Below, piece by piece: positions 1-5,133 of a stretch of DNA of 5,133 nucleotides. The stretch comes from Deltaproteobacteria bacterium. Lineage in GTDB: Bacteria; Desulfobacterota_B; Binatia; UBA9968. Under the pieces are notes generated by a model. It did not search any database. It saw nothing but the letters and a program-made list of their open reading frames with translations, and had not been told where the DNA came from. The translations under genes and the position numbers were made by a program. How positions within the stretch are numbered: the first letter of the stretch is position 1; every line of letters starts with the position of its first letter. Location of the stretch: the NCBI GenBank assembly GCA_030620935.1, contig JAUXIP010000189.1, forward strand, positions 1-5,133. The letters are read 5' to 3'.

Positions 1-344
1 GCATTGGCCAGGGCCGTATGACCTCGATCCGTCACTGTTACAATCCGTTCACGCCGATCTTCCCCTGCCTCGATCCGAATCAGTCTCTTCTTTTCGAGCG
101 GCCTCAGATTCCGCGTGAGCGTCGTTCTATCCGTCACAGTCGTCTCGGCTAACTGTTTCACCGTCACGGGTCCCCGATTTCTAACGACCACCAAAAGTGT
201 GAACTGCGTACCCCGAAGATCCTGTGACCGCAGCGCCTCGTCATAGAGCTGGGTCACTACGCGGGCTGCCTTTCGGATGTTGAAACACGCGCATACCCTT
301 CCCATCCCCACGCACTTGCCCATATCGAGCGTTTTAGAAGACAT
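1..344 (-). CDS. MarR-family winged-helix transcriptional regulator (C-terminus cut by left edge)
   Basis: Reading down from ATG at 344 gives 114 complete codons with no stop before the window edge. The product reads as a MarR-type DNA-binding protein: a first dimerisation helix (about residues 22-40, with the motif ARVVTQLYDEAL), a TQFTLL segment (46-51), the helix-turn-helix (about 60-84, with TVKQLAETTVTDRTTLTRNL), and a wing with the conserved GEDRRER (94-100) followed by VTVTDRG. The dimerisation helices at the C-terminus are missing. Such proteins usually repress their own gene and neighbouring efflux, redox or detoxification genes, and are released by ligand or thiol oxidation. The N-terminus carries three cysteines (11, 18, 20), which could sense metal or oxidant, but that is inference. 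The start is uncertain: ATG at 344 sits almost at the predicted transcription start and has no ribosome binding site. ATG at 323 and ATG at 305 are in-frame alternatives, and both keep Cys18 and Cys20. The family call is firm; the target and ligand are unknown. Confidence 0.88.
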   Translation of the reverse strand, partial: MSSKTLDMGKCVGMGRVCACFNIRKAARVVTQLYDEALRSQDLRGTQFTLLVVVRNRGPVTVKQLAETTVTDRTTLTRNLRPLEKKRLIRIEAGEDRRERIVTVTDRGHTALAN

Positions 345-349
345 GCTTA

Positions 350-363
350 GGTGTATATGCACC
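350..363. promoter_or_regulatory. Near-palindrome over the -10 box, candidate MarR operator
   Basis: The plus strand reads ggtgtatatgcacc. It equals its own reverse complement except at one symmetric pair of positions (5 and 10). It covers the whole -10 box of the MarR-family gene, where bound repressor would block RNA polymerase. MarR proteins are dimers that typically bind AT-rich palindromes of this kind in their own promoters. The site is seen; its role as an autoregulatory operator is inference. Confidence 0.45.
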
Positions 364-380
364 GTTTGGGTCTTTGTCAA
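352..380 (-). promoter_or_regulatory. Sigma-70-type promoter of the MarR-family gene
   Basis: On the minus strand there is a perfect -35 box TTGACA (380-375), a 17-base spacer, and a -10 box TATACA (357-352). This matches the housekeeping consensus closely. Transcription would be expected to begin at about 345-346, just ahead of the ATG at 344, so a message starting here would be leaderless or nearly so for that start codon. Confidence 0.72.
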
Positions 381-389
381 GATGTCAGG

Positions 390-456
390 AAAAAATTGCA
401 CGCTTTACCTGAGCTGTAAACCCCGTTCCACGAACTTACGGTCGTGACTTTGGGGC
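390..456 (-). terminator. Possible weak terminator of the five-gene operon
   Basis: This lies in the 192-base gap between the operon and the MarR-family gene. On the minus strand, CCCC (455-452) can pair with GGGG (424-421) around an inner stem CACGA/TCGTG (446-442 with 433-429, loop of 8). A second small hairpin follows, TTTAC/GTAAA (420-416 with 408-404, loop of 7), and then a run of six T at 395-390. The elements are in the right order for a terminator, but the stems are short, the first has an internal loop, and the T run is separated from the last stem by 8 bases. A third hairpin (TTCCC/GGGAA, 472-459) lies just upstream. Rest of the gap: no coding potential seen. Confidence 0.3.
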
Positions 457-536
457 TCTTCCCTCCGGGGAATTTCAGAACATCACCCCCCACTCACGTT
501 CGCGGCGTTCTGTGGTACGGGGTAAACGATTGTCCC

Positions 537-1046
537 CTACTTTCCCTCTTCCTGCTTAGGGGCATTAAAGTGCAGTCCTGAACGGGAATAACTTGTCCCC
601 GTAGTCTTTACGAGAGTAACCACCTGCTGTAGACCCGAGATAAGATCGCGCTTTCGCAGGGAATCAAGTGGATGAAGGAAAGCCGCCCAGATAATCCCTT
701 TGAAGACTGCATATCGAGCATCCAAGGCCGTCGAAAAATTGGCCTCCATCATTCGCATCAGGACCTTCGGATCTAAGCCCTTTACTTCGGTCGCGGGTGC
801 GATCACGCGCATCCGGTTGTGAGATTCGTCTGTAATAACCATGAGCGGCACTCCGTCCCGCACTATCTCCCATCGGCCGTTCCCGCCTTTGACTTGTGTT
901 TCTACACCTCTCAAGATTCCATCCAGTCTTGCATTGGTCATGGGCTCTTTAGGAGTGAACTCTTTCCCCTCTTCCGCCCCCTCTATCCTGGCACCCACCA
1001 GAATTACTACGAGAAACCCGAAGATCCATAAAACCATCTTCTTCAT
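537..1046 (-). CDS. Exported YbjN/CesT-like (type III chaperone fold) protein of unknown function
   Basis: The product is 169 residues. ATG at 1046 was chosen over an upstream in-frame start at 1076 because it has a strong ribosome binding site (GGGAGG, 8 bases away) and begins directly with a signal sequence: MKK, then a hydrophobic stretch at about residues 4-19, with likely cleavage near Ala24. The mature part resembles the YbjN/type III secretion chaperone-like superfamily, a small alpha/beta fold. Residues 59-72 (WEIVRDGVPLMVIT) form strands, followed by NRMRVIAP (77-84). A helix-rich block carries EANFSTALDARYAVF (101-115), WAAFLHPL (120-127) and GLQQVVTLV (138-146). The ANF..ALDARYA and HPL patterns are the best family markers I can recognise. 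The superfamily is mostly cytosolic, so an exported member is notable; an uncleaved signal anchor is possible. It is last in the operon, 46 bases after the transferase gene. No enzymatic residues are evident, and a binding or chaperone role is only a guess. The family call is moderate; the reading frame is firm. Confidence 0.7.
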   Translation of the reverse strand: MKKMVLWIFGFLVVILVGARIEGAEEGKEFTPKEPMTNARLDGILRGVETQVKGGNGRWEIVRDGVPLMVITDESHNRMRVIAPATEVKGLDPKVLMRMMEANFSTALDARYAVFKGIIWAAFLHPLDSLRKRDLISGLQQVVTLVKTTGTSYSRSGLHFNAPKQEEGK

Positions 1047-1053
1047 GCCCGAA

Positions 1054-1060
1054 TCCTCCC
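1054..1060 (-). promoter_or_regulatory. Ribosome binding site that sets the start of the YbjN-like gene
   Basis: The minus strand reads GGGAGGA, with 8 bases between GGAGG and ATG at 1046. The longer reading from 1076 would place this site inside the gene and put ten polar residues before the signal sequence, so the shorter start is preferred. Confidence 0.75.
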
Positions 1061-1092
1061 TCTTAAGAACCGGCACATTCCTACTTGGGGAA

Positions 1093-1785
1093 TTAGATTG
1101 CCAGCGCAGATGTCTTTTTTAGGGCCAAGGTTTTTAAGAAGCGATTAGTCCTCTCCTGGATTCCGTTTAAGTTGGTACCAGGGACAGATTGTAGATGCCG
1201 AAGATCTTTGAAGGTATCGATATCAAACCAAGGTGGAAGAAGACGAGGCGCGATTCCGAGATGGCCGAGCTTTTCGGTCGTCGCGGCAAGGACATTGCTA
1301 CTGCTCCAGGCAATCTCCTTGAATATCTCGGGAACCCTCTGCTTCATCCCTATCAGATAATATCCACCGTCTCGACTGGGTCCTAAGACAACTTCTTCCG
1401 ACTCCTTCAATGCCGAAAAGGCCTCTTCCAAAAACCGAAGAGGCAAAGCAGGCACATCACTACCGACAAGAACTACGTTCTTATAGCCCTCTTTCATTAG
1501 ATCATCGAAGACATTTTTCATCCGCTCCCCTAGATCACGTCCCCGCTGGGGGAAACAGCGAAACCCGTAAGGGACAGCGTCCTCGAAAAAAGAGGCTGCC
1601 TCTATTGGCAAAAAAGCTACGAACCGGTCGGCTGCTTTGAATGATTTTAGATTTGCCAGAAGATCCAAAAGCAGACAGCGCGAAAGCTCCGCAGCTTCCT
1701 TTGGAGAAAGAGGAGGAACAAGGCGGGTCTTGGATTGACCTGGAATGGGGGCCTTGGCCATGACTACGAGGGCATTAGCGTGCAT
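1093..1785 (-). CDS. DUF2064 transferase, 'rSAM/selenodomain-associated transferase 1' type
   Basis: This 230-residue cytosolic protein has a GT-A/nucleotidyltransferase-like fold. It matches the DUF2064 (TIGR04282-type) family, related in fold to CofC and MobA-like nucleotidyltransferases. Visible marks are the N-terminal nucleotide-binding loop AKAPIPGQSKTRL (10-22), GSDVPALP (108-115) with an aspartate suited to metal binding, GPSRDGGYYLIG (135-146), and DIDT (188-191), the usual end of the core. The tail after about residue 195 is poorly conserved in appearance and basic. The donor and acceptor are unknown; a sugar or nucleotide transfer role is inferred from the fold. The start at 1785 overlaps the end of the preceding transferase gene by 11 bases and has no recognisable ribosome binding site, so translation is probably coupled to that gene. 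The two families commonly occur side by side near radical SAM/selenodomain genes, which suggests they act in one pathway. The family call is strong; the reaction is unknown. Confidence 0.9.
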   Translation of the reverse strand: MHANALVVMAKAPIPGQSKTRLVPPLSPKEAAELSRCLLLDLLANLKSFKAADRFVAFLPIEAASFFEDAVPYGFRCFPQRGRDLGERMKNVFDDLMKEGYKNVVLVGSDVPALPLRFLEEAFSALKESEEVVLGPSRDGGYYLIGMKQRVPEIFKEIAWSSSNVLAATTEKLGHLGIAPRLLPPWFDIDTFKDLRHLQSVPGTNLNGIQERTNRFLKTLALKKTSALAI

Positions 1786-2452
1786 CGTTATAAAACCGCT
1801 TTAAAAGAAACGGCGATACCTTTGTGAGATAACAAAGCCTGAGCATCCACATCTTGAGAATAGTCCGCCATATCCCCTCTTTTTCCCATCGCCTTGCCGA
1901 AGTCACCACCCGGCTCCTAAGACAGGCAATCCGCCCCCTTTTTTTCAGCATGTGGGAAAATGCGATATCCTCCAATAAGGGAAGGTCTGGAAATCCACCG
2001 ATCTTTTCGAAGACATCTCGGCGGACAAAGATTGCCTGGTCGCCGGTCGCTACCTTGGTCAAACGGGAACGAAAGCTGATCATATTTCCGATTACCCTGA
2101 AGATCCAGCGATCATCATCCAATCTGACATCGAAACGGCCACCTACGTAGCGAGAATCACTTAGCACAAAGCGCACATCATCAAGACCGGAAACTGGGAG
2201 AAGGGTATCGGCATGCAGAAACAGTAGAATCTCTCCCGTCGCATGCCGCGCTCCCCTATTCATTTGCCGAGCCCGCCCTCGCGGGGAAACTAGCACGACC
2301 GCTCCCGCCTTCTCGCAGATTTCATCGGTTCGGTCTGTGCTCCCGCCGTCAACAACAATGACCTCATCTGCCCCAAGAGATTTCAAACTGTTGAGCGTCG
2401 ATGCGATGCTCTTTTCTTCGTTCAGCACAGGAATAATCACACTAATGCGCAT
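1775..2452 (-). CDS. Family 2-type glycosyltransferase, 'rSAM/selenodomain-associated transferase 2' type
   Basis: This 225-residue GT-A fold glycosyltransferase resembles the TIGR04283-type family. In order: VIIPVLNEE (5-13), the nucleotide-sugar binding first strand; VDGGSTD (34-40); RGRARQMNRGA (58-68), typical of this subfamily; FLHADT (78-83), whose HAD replaces the usual DXD metal site; GDQAIFVRR (137-145); PLLEDIAFS (158-166), carrying the likely catalytic acidic pair; and SARRWEKEG (185-193). The C-terminal third has a moderately hydrophobic stretch (about 199-217) that could touch the membrane, but no clear transmembrane helix. ATG at 2452 was chosen over an in-frame start at 2503 because the fold begins immediately after it. 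It also has a GAGAGGG ribosome binding site 6 bases upstream and lies 11 bases after the DUF547 stop, whereas 2503 would overlap that gene by 40 bases. The sugar donor and acceptor are unknown. It overlaps the next transferase gene by 11 bases, pointing to coupled production of both. Confidence 0.92.
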   Translation of the reverse strand: MRISVIIPVLNEEKSIASTLNSLKSLGADEVIVVDGGSTDRTDEICEKAGAVVLVSPRGRARQMNRGARHATGEILLFLHADTLLPVSGLDDVRFVLSDSRYVGGRFDVRLDDDRWIFRVIGNMISFRSRLTKVATGDQAIFVRRDVFEKIGGFPDLPLLEDIAFSHMLKKRGRIACLRSRVVTSARRWEKEGIWRTILKMWMLRLCYLTKVSPFLLKRFYNDAR

Positions 2453-2463
2453 GCAGGTCCCTC

Positions 2464-3303
2464 TCAAGGCGCAATCGTCGGTTCCGAGCCATTGAGCCGC
2501 CAATCATAGTCGTGATCGAGCCGACCGTCATATAACCGCACAGCCCTGACCAGTTCCGGCTTTGCGTATCGCAGCCAATGTTGCATAAGCCCTCCAGCGC
2601 TGCCGCCAAAATCCTGCTGAAACCAAATATAGATGCTGGAAACGCGGAGATTACCGTTCTCGACCGCGACCCCACGTGGATGATTGACATATTCTCTTGC
2701 CCCTTGCTCAAGCAGAGCATCGCTATTGTCGCTGGTGTAAGCAATCGGCTGTAGATTCGGACAACCGAGGCTGGCGCAATTAACCGCGTAGTGGACCCGA
2801 TTGTCTTTCCAAATCGGCCGGAGAATCCGATGCTCGATATCATCAAGCGAGAGTTTTTCCCCCTCGACCGTTATCAGCTTTGCGCCCCAGGGTCCCCGGC
2901 TGAATATGCCAGGAGAGATATTGATCTCCCGGATCGATTCCACCGGATAGCGGGATAAAATAAGTTCTACGGTCAAGGCATTGTAGAGATTGATCCAGTA
3001 GGCCTTTTGTTCTGTCCGATTGTAGATGGAGATCGGCAGGCTTCCGAGATTTTGCAGATAGCTTTTTAAGGAACTGCGATCTTCGGGAGTCACGGCGTCG
3101 TAGCGCACGCGATTGACGCCCGAAGGGTGAGGAGCAAGTAAATACTTCCTGAGAAATTGGTCCCAAAGGCCGTGATCGATCTCTCGCGCGCTGGCGGGGT
3201 CATGCTTTTGCCATCGGGGCCAAAGCTTAGCTCCCGGGGCCGCTTCCGATTCAGCCGCAATCCAACATAGTAAAAATGCCAGCGCAATCGTTCTGAATTT
3301 CAT
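2464..3303 (-). CDS. Exported DUF547-domain protein
   Basis: This 279-residue protein has an N-terminal signal peptide: MKFRT, a hydrophobic core at about 6-17, and probable cleavage near SEA-A at about 21-22. It is therefore expected in the periplasm or outside the cell. The rest is a DUF547 domain, recognised from KAYWINLYNALTV (100-112), GPWGAKLITVEGEKLSLDDI (137-156), VHYAVNCASLGCPNL (170-184) with its paired cysteines 176 and 181, and the closing DYDWRLN (265-271). The domain is widespread in bacteria and plants. Its biochemistry is not settled; the conserved histidines and cysteines suggest a hydrolase-like or redox-linked role, but that is inference. The start at 3303 makes an ATGA overlap with the stop of the upstream flavoprotein gene. 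GGAG lies only 3 bases ahead, so reinitiation after the upstream stop is likely. In-frame ATGs at 3312 and 3321 would only lengthen the signal region. DUF547 proteins are often found beside TVP38/oxidoreductase and these transferase genes. Confidence 0.9.
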   Translation of the reverse strand: MKFRTIALAFLLCWIAAESEAAPGAKLWPRWQKHDPASAREIDHGLWDQFLRKYLLAPHPSGVNRVRYDAVTPEDRSSLKSYLQNLGSLPISIYNRTEQKAYWINLYNALTVELILSRYPVESIREINISPGIFSRGPWGAKLITVEGEKLSLDDIEHRILRPIWKDNRVHYAVNCASLGCPNLQPIAYTSDNSDALLEQGAREYVNHPRGVAVENGNLRVSSIYIWFQQDFGGSAGGLMQHWLRYAKPELVRAVRLYDGRLDHDYDWRLNGSEPTIAP

Positions 3304-5133
3304 CGTCTCCATGCCAACCATTTTTCAAAAATCTTTTTCACCGTCGGCGTTAATCTTTGACGCATATAAGCATCCCCGACCTTTCGCAGTACTTCCGCCT
3401 GGGTGGGATAGGGATGGATCGTCGAGGAGAGAACCCCGACCTTTTGCCCGGCCACCATCGCCAGCGTCAGCTCGCTGATCATCTCACCGGCATGACGGGC
3501 GACGATGGTGCCTCCCAGGATTTTGCCGTTCTTTTTATCGTAGTGAACCCGTGCGAAGCCTGAAGTTTCGCCGTCGAGCACGGCGCGATCCACGTCATCG
3601 AGCGACTGCGTAATGGTCTCCACCTGAAAGCCGGCTGCTACGGCGTCCTTTTCGTAATAACCGACGTGAGCAATCTCAGGATCCGTATACGTGCACCAGG
3701 GGATAACAAGACTCGTCACTTTTCGCCTACCGTAAAACAGAGCATTAGCCAGTACGATCCGGGCCATCGCGTCGGCTGTATGGGTGAACTTATAGCGGGA
3801 GCAGATATCACCTGCGGCGTAGACTCGAGGATTGCTGGTCCGCAGCCTGTCATCCACGTCAACTCCATACTTCGTATATTTAACTCCCGCCGCATCCAAT
3901 CCTAGTCCTTCCAGATTCGGACTGCGGCCGCCGCCGACGAGAATTTCATCGACAACGATGTCGTAAGAGCCGTGGAGCGACTCGACCGTCAGCCGCTTGC
4001 CGCCGCCGTCGACTTTAGCCACCTTCAACTCTTTGCCGCAGCACATCAGCGTGATGCCGTCGCGGTCCATCGACTTGTGAACAACCCCGGCGGCATCGGG
4101 ATCTTCGTTGGGCATAATACCGTGCAGCGCTTCGATCAGATGGACCTCGCTGCCGAAGCGAGCGAATGATTGCGCCAGCTCACATCCGATGGGACCGGCG
4201 CCGATAACAGCGATGCGTTGGGGAAGTTTGGTCAAAGTAAAAATGGTCTCGTTGGTATAGTAACCGGCCTCAGCCAATCCAGGAACAGGCAGCTCGCTGG
4301 CCCTTGCGCCGGTGGCGACAACGGCCCGGTCAAACTCAAGCCGCTTGCCATCAACTTCAACGGCGGACGGCGTGACAAACCGGCTGTTACCGATAAAAAC
4401 ATCCACTCCCAATTTGCGGAAGCGCTCGGCGGAATCGTGGCCGCTGATCCCCGCCCGCAGACGGCGCATCCGCTCCATAGCCTGAGCAAAAGCCGCATCC
4501 GGCGCTCTATCAAACTCAATCCCGAATTCCTTGCCGTTGCGCGCGTCAAAGGCGGCACGGGCCGCACGGATAAGTCCTTTTGAGGGGACACAGCCTACGG
4601 TCAGGCAGTCTCCACCCAAAAGACTACGCTCGACCAATGCGACTTTGGCGCCCAGCCCGGCGGCTCCTGCGGCACTAACGAGACCAGCCGTTCCGGCGCC
4701 CAGCACGACGAGATTGTATTTCCCTGAAGGATTCGGGTTGACCCAACCGGAAGGATGGCAATTCTGAATGAGCTTCCGATCATGAACATCGTCAACAAGC
4801 ATCATCTGGTCGATGGGTGTCGGTGTGTGCTCGCGGTTTTCCTTTTCGCCCCTGGGTGCAACCTGAGACTGCGTTTCCGGCTCTTCTACCTCGCGCATGG
4901 CCCGCCGTGCGATCCGCGTAACGACGACGACCACCGCAATGGTCGCGAGTAACCCAACATACTTCAATGCTTGCTGGAAAAGATCGGCCGAATCTGTCAT
5001 CTGACTTGTGAGAGCATCTCGCGCCGCCGCACCGATGTAAACATAGAGAAAAATACCAGGCAGCATACCCAGCAAAGTTGCCAGAACGTAAGAACCGGTC
5101 CTCACCGCGGTCAGCCCTAAGAAGTAGTTAAGC
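3300..5133 (-). CDS. TVP38/TMEM64 (VTT) membrane domain fused to MerA-like FAD/NAD(P) disulfide oxidoreductase (N-terminus cut by right edge)
   Basis: The frame stays open to the window edge, so the gene begins outside; a GTG at 5105 is only an internal valine. With that codon as residue 1, nine more in-frame residues (LNYFLGLTA) precede it. They continue into the typical end of a VTT domain: GSYVLATLLGMLPGIFLYVY at 4-23 (one membrane helix), then a second helix at about 48-66 and a charged linker to about 125. The rest is a full class I pyridine nucleotide-disulfide oxidoreductase. It has FAD-binding GAGTAG (136-141), redox pair CLTVGC (Cys167, Cys172) followed by VPSK, VVATGA (262-267), a second dinucleotide fold GAGPIG (302-307), AAGDIC (430-435), and dimer-interface HPYPTQAE (564-571). 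Tyr566 replaces the catalytic histidine of lipoamide dehydrogenase, as in MerA. The MerA C-terminal cysteine pair and any metal-binding N-terminal domain next to the enzyme are absent, so mercury reduction is doubtful and the substrate is unknown. It heads the visible operon and overlaps the DUF547 gene by 4 bases. Confidence 0.93.
   Translation of the reverse strand, partial: LNYFLGLTAVRTGSYVLATLLGMLPGIFLYVYIGAAARDALTSQMTDSADLFQQALKYVGLLATIAVVVVVTRIARRAMREVEEPETQSQVAPRGEKENREHTPTPIDQMMLVDDVHDRKLIQNCHPSGWVNPNPSGKYNLVVLGAGTAGLVSAAGAAGLGAKVALVERSLLGGDCLTVGCVPSKGLIRAARAAFDARNGKEFGIEFDRAPDAAFAQAMERMRRLRAGISGHDSAERFRKLGVDVFIGNSRFVTPSAVEVDGKRLEFDRAVVATGARASELPVPGLAEAGYYTNETIFTLTKLPQRIAVIGAGPIGCELAQSFARFGSEVHLIEALHGIMPNEDPDAAGVVHKSMDRDGITLMCCGKELKVAKVDGGGKRLTVESLHGSYDIVVDEILVGGGRSPNLEGLGLDAAGVKYTKYGVDVDDRLRTSNPRVYAAGDICSRYKFTHTADAMARIVLANALFYGRRKVTSLVIPWCTYTDPEIAHVGYYEKDAVAAGFQVETITQSLDDVDRAVLDGETSGFARVHYDKKNGKILGGTIVARHAGEMISELTLAMVAGQKVGVLSSTIHPYPTQAEVLRKVGDAYMRQRLTPTVKKIFEKWLAWRR

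Noticed and set aside
459..472. Small hairpin ttccc-tccg-gggaa in the gap before the MarR-family gene
   Set aside because: The stem is only 5 pairs and no T run follows on the minus strand, so it was not called a terminator on its own.
530..602. Repeated ttgtcccc(g)ta at the end of the YbjN-like gene and just after it
   Set aside because: Two copies of about 8-10 bases, one of them encoding a conserved-looking TTGTSYS segment, are within chance expectation.
819..1122. Plus-strand open frames of 70 and 93 codons across the YbjN-like gene
   Set aside because: Both are antisense to a gene with a good ribosome binding site and signal sequence, and their translations are low-complexity and unrecognisable.
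2443..2846. 134-codon minus-strand open frame overlapping the DUF547 gene
   Set aside because: It is a shifted-frame shadow of the DUF547 coding sequence, which has clear family motifs through the same bases.
4170..4583. 137-codon plus-strand open frame opposite the flavoprotein gene
   Set aside because: It is antisense to a strongly conserved oxidoreductase domain, shows no recognisable motif, and is explained by the GC-rich codon use of the real gene.
5103..5105. GTG as the start codon of the flavoprotein gene
   Set aside because: The frame remains open upstream to the window edge, and the upstream residues fit the VTT domain, so this codon is internal.

Overview
The window looks like chromosomal DNA from a Gram-negative or otherwise diderm environmental bacterium. 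This is inferred from two proteins with export signals, a membrane-anchored flavoprotein, and families common in delta-proteobacteria-like, Nitrospirae/NC10-like and cyanobacterial genomes. The lineage cannot be fixed from the sequence alone. All supported genes are on the minus strand, so transcription runs from the right edge to the left. There are no RNA genes, CRISPR arrays, insertion sequences or other complete mobile elements, and no gene-free stretch longer than about 190 bases.

Right to left, positions 5133 to 537 hold a tight five-gene run. (1) A large protein, cut by the right edge, joins the end of a TVP38/TMEM64 (VTT, DedA-like) membrane domain to a complete FAD/NAD(P) pyridine nucleotide-disulfide oxidoreductase related to mercuric reductase and dihydrolipoamide dehydrogenase. 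(2) An exported DUF547 protein overlaps it by 4 bases (ATGA). (3) A family 2-type glycosyltransferase of the 'rSAM/selenodomain-associated transferase 2' type starts 11 bases later. (4) A DUF2064 nucleotidyl/glycosyl-transferase-like protein of the 'rSAM/selenodomain-associated transferase 1' type overlaps it by 11 bases. (5) An exported YbjN/CesT-like protein follows after 46 bases. The spacing implies one transcript. Its promoter and first gene or genes lie beyond the right edge.

Positions 345 to 536 form the only real intergenic gap. It holds weak hairpins that may end the operon, then a near-consensus sigma-70-type promoter (TTGACA, 17 bases, TATACA) for a MarR-family regulator. The regulator runs off the left edge. 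A 14-base near-palindrome covers its -10 box and is a plausible self-regulation site. The -10 box is so close to the first ATG that the mRNA would be leaderless or nearly so, unless a downstream start is used.

Functionally, the two transferase families and their redox, DUF547 and TVP38 partners are known to cluster with radical SAM/selenodomain (ArsS-like, arsenosugar-associated) genes. The window may therefore be the downstream half of such a locus, making or handling a modified sugar metabolite, with a membrane-tethered disulfide reductase. The radical SAM gene itself is not in view, so this link is inference.
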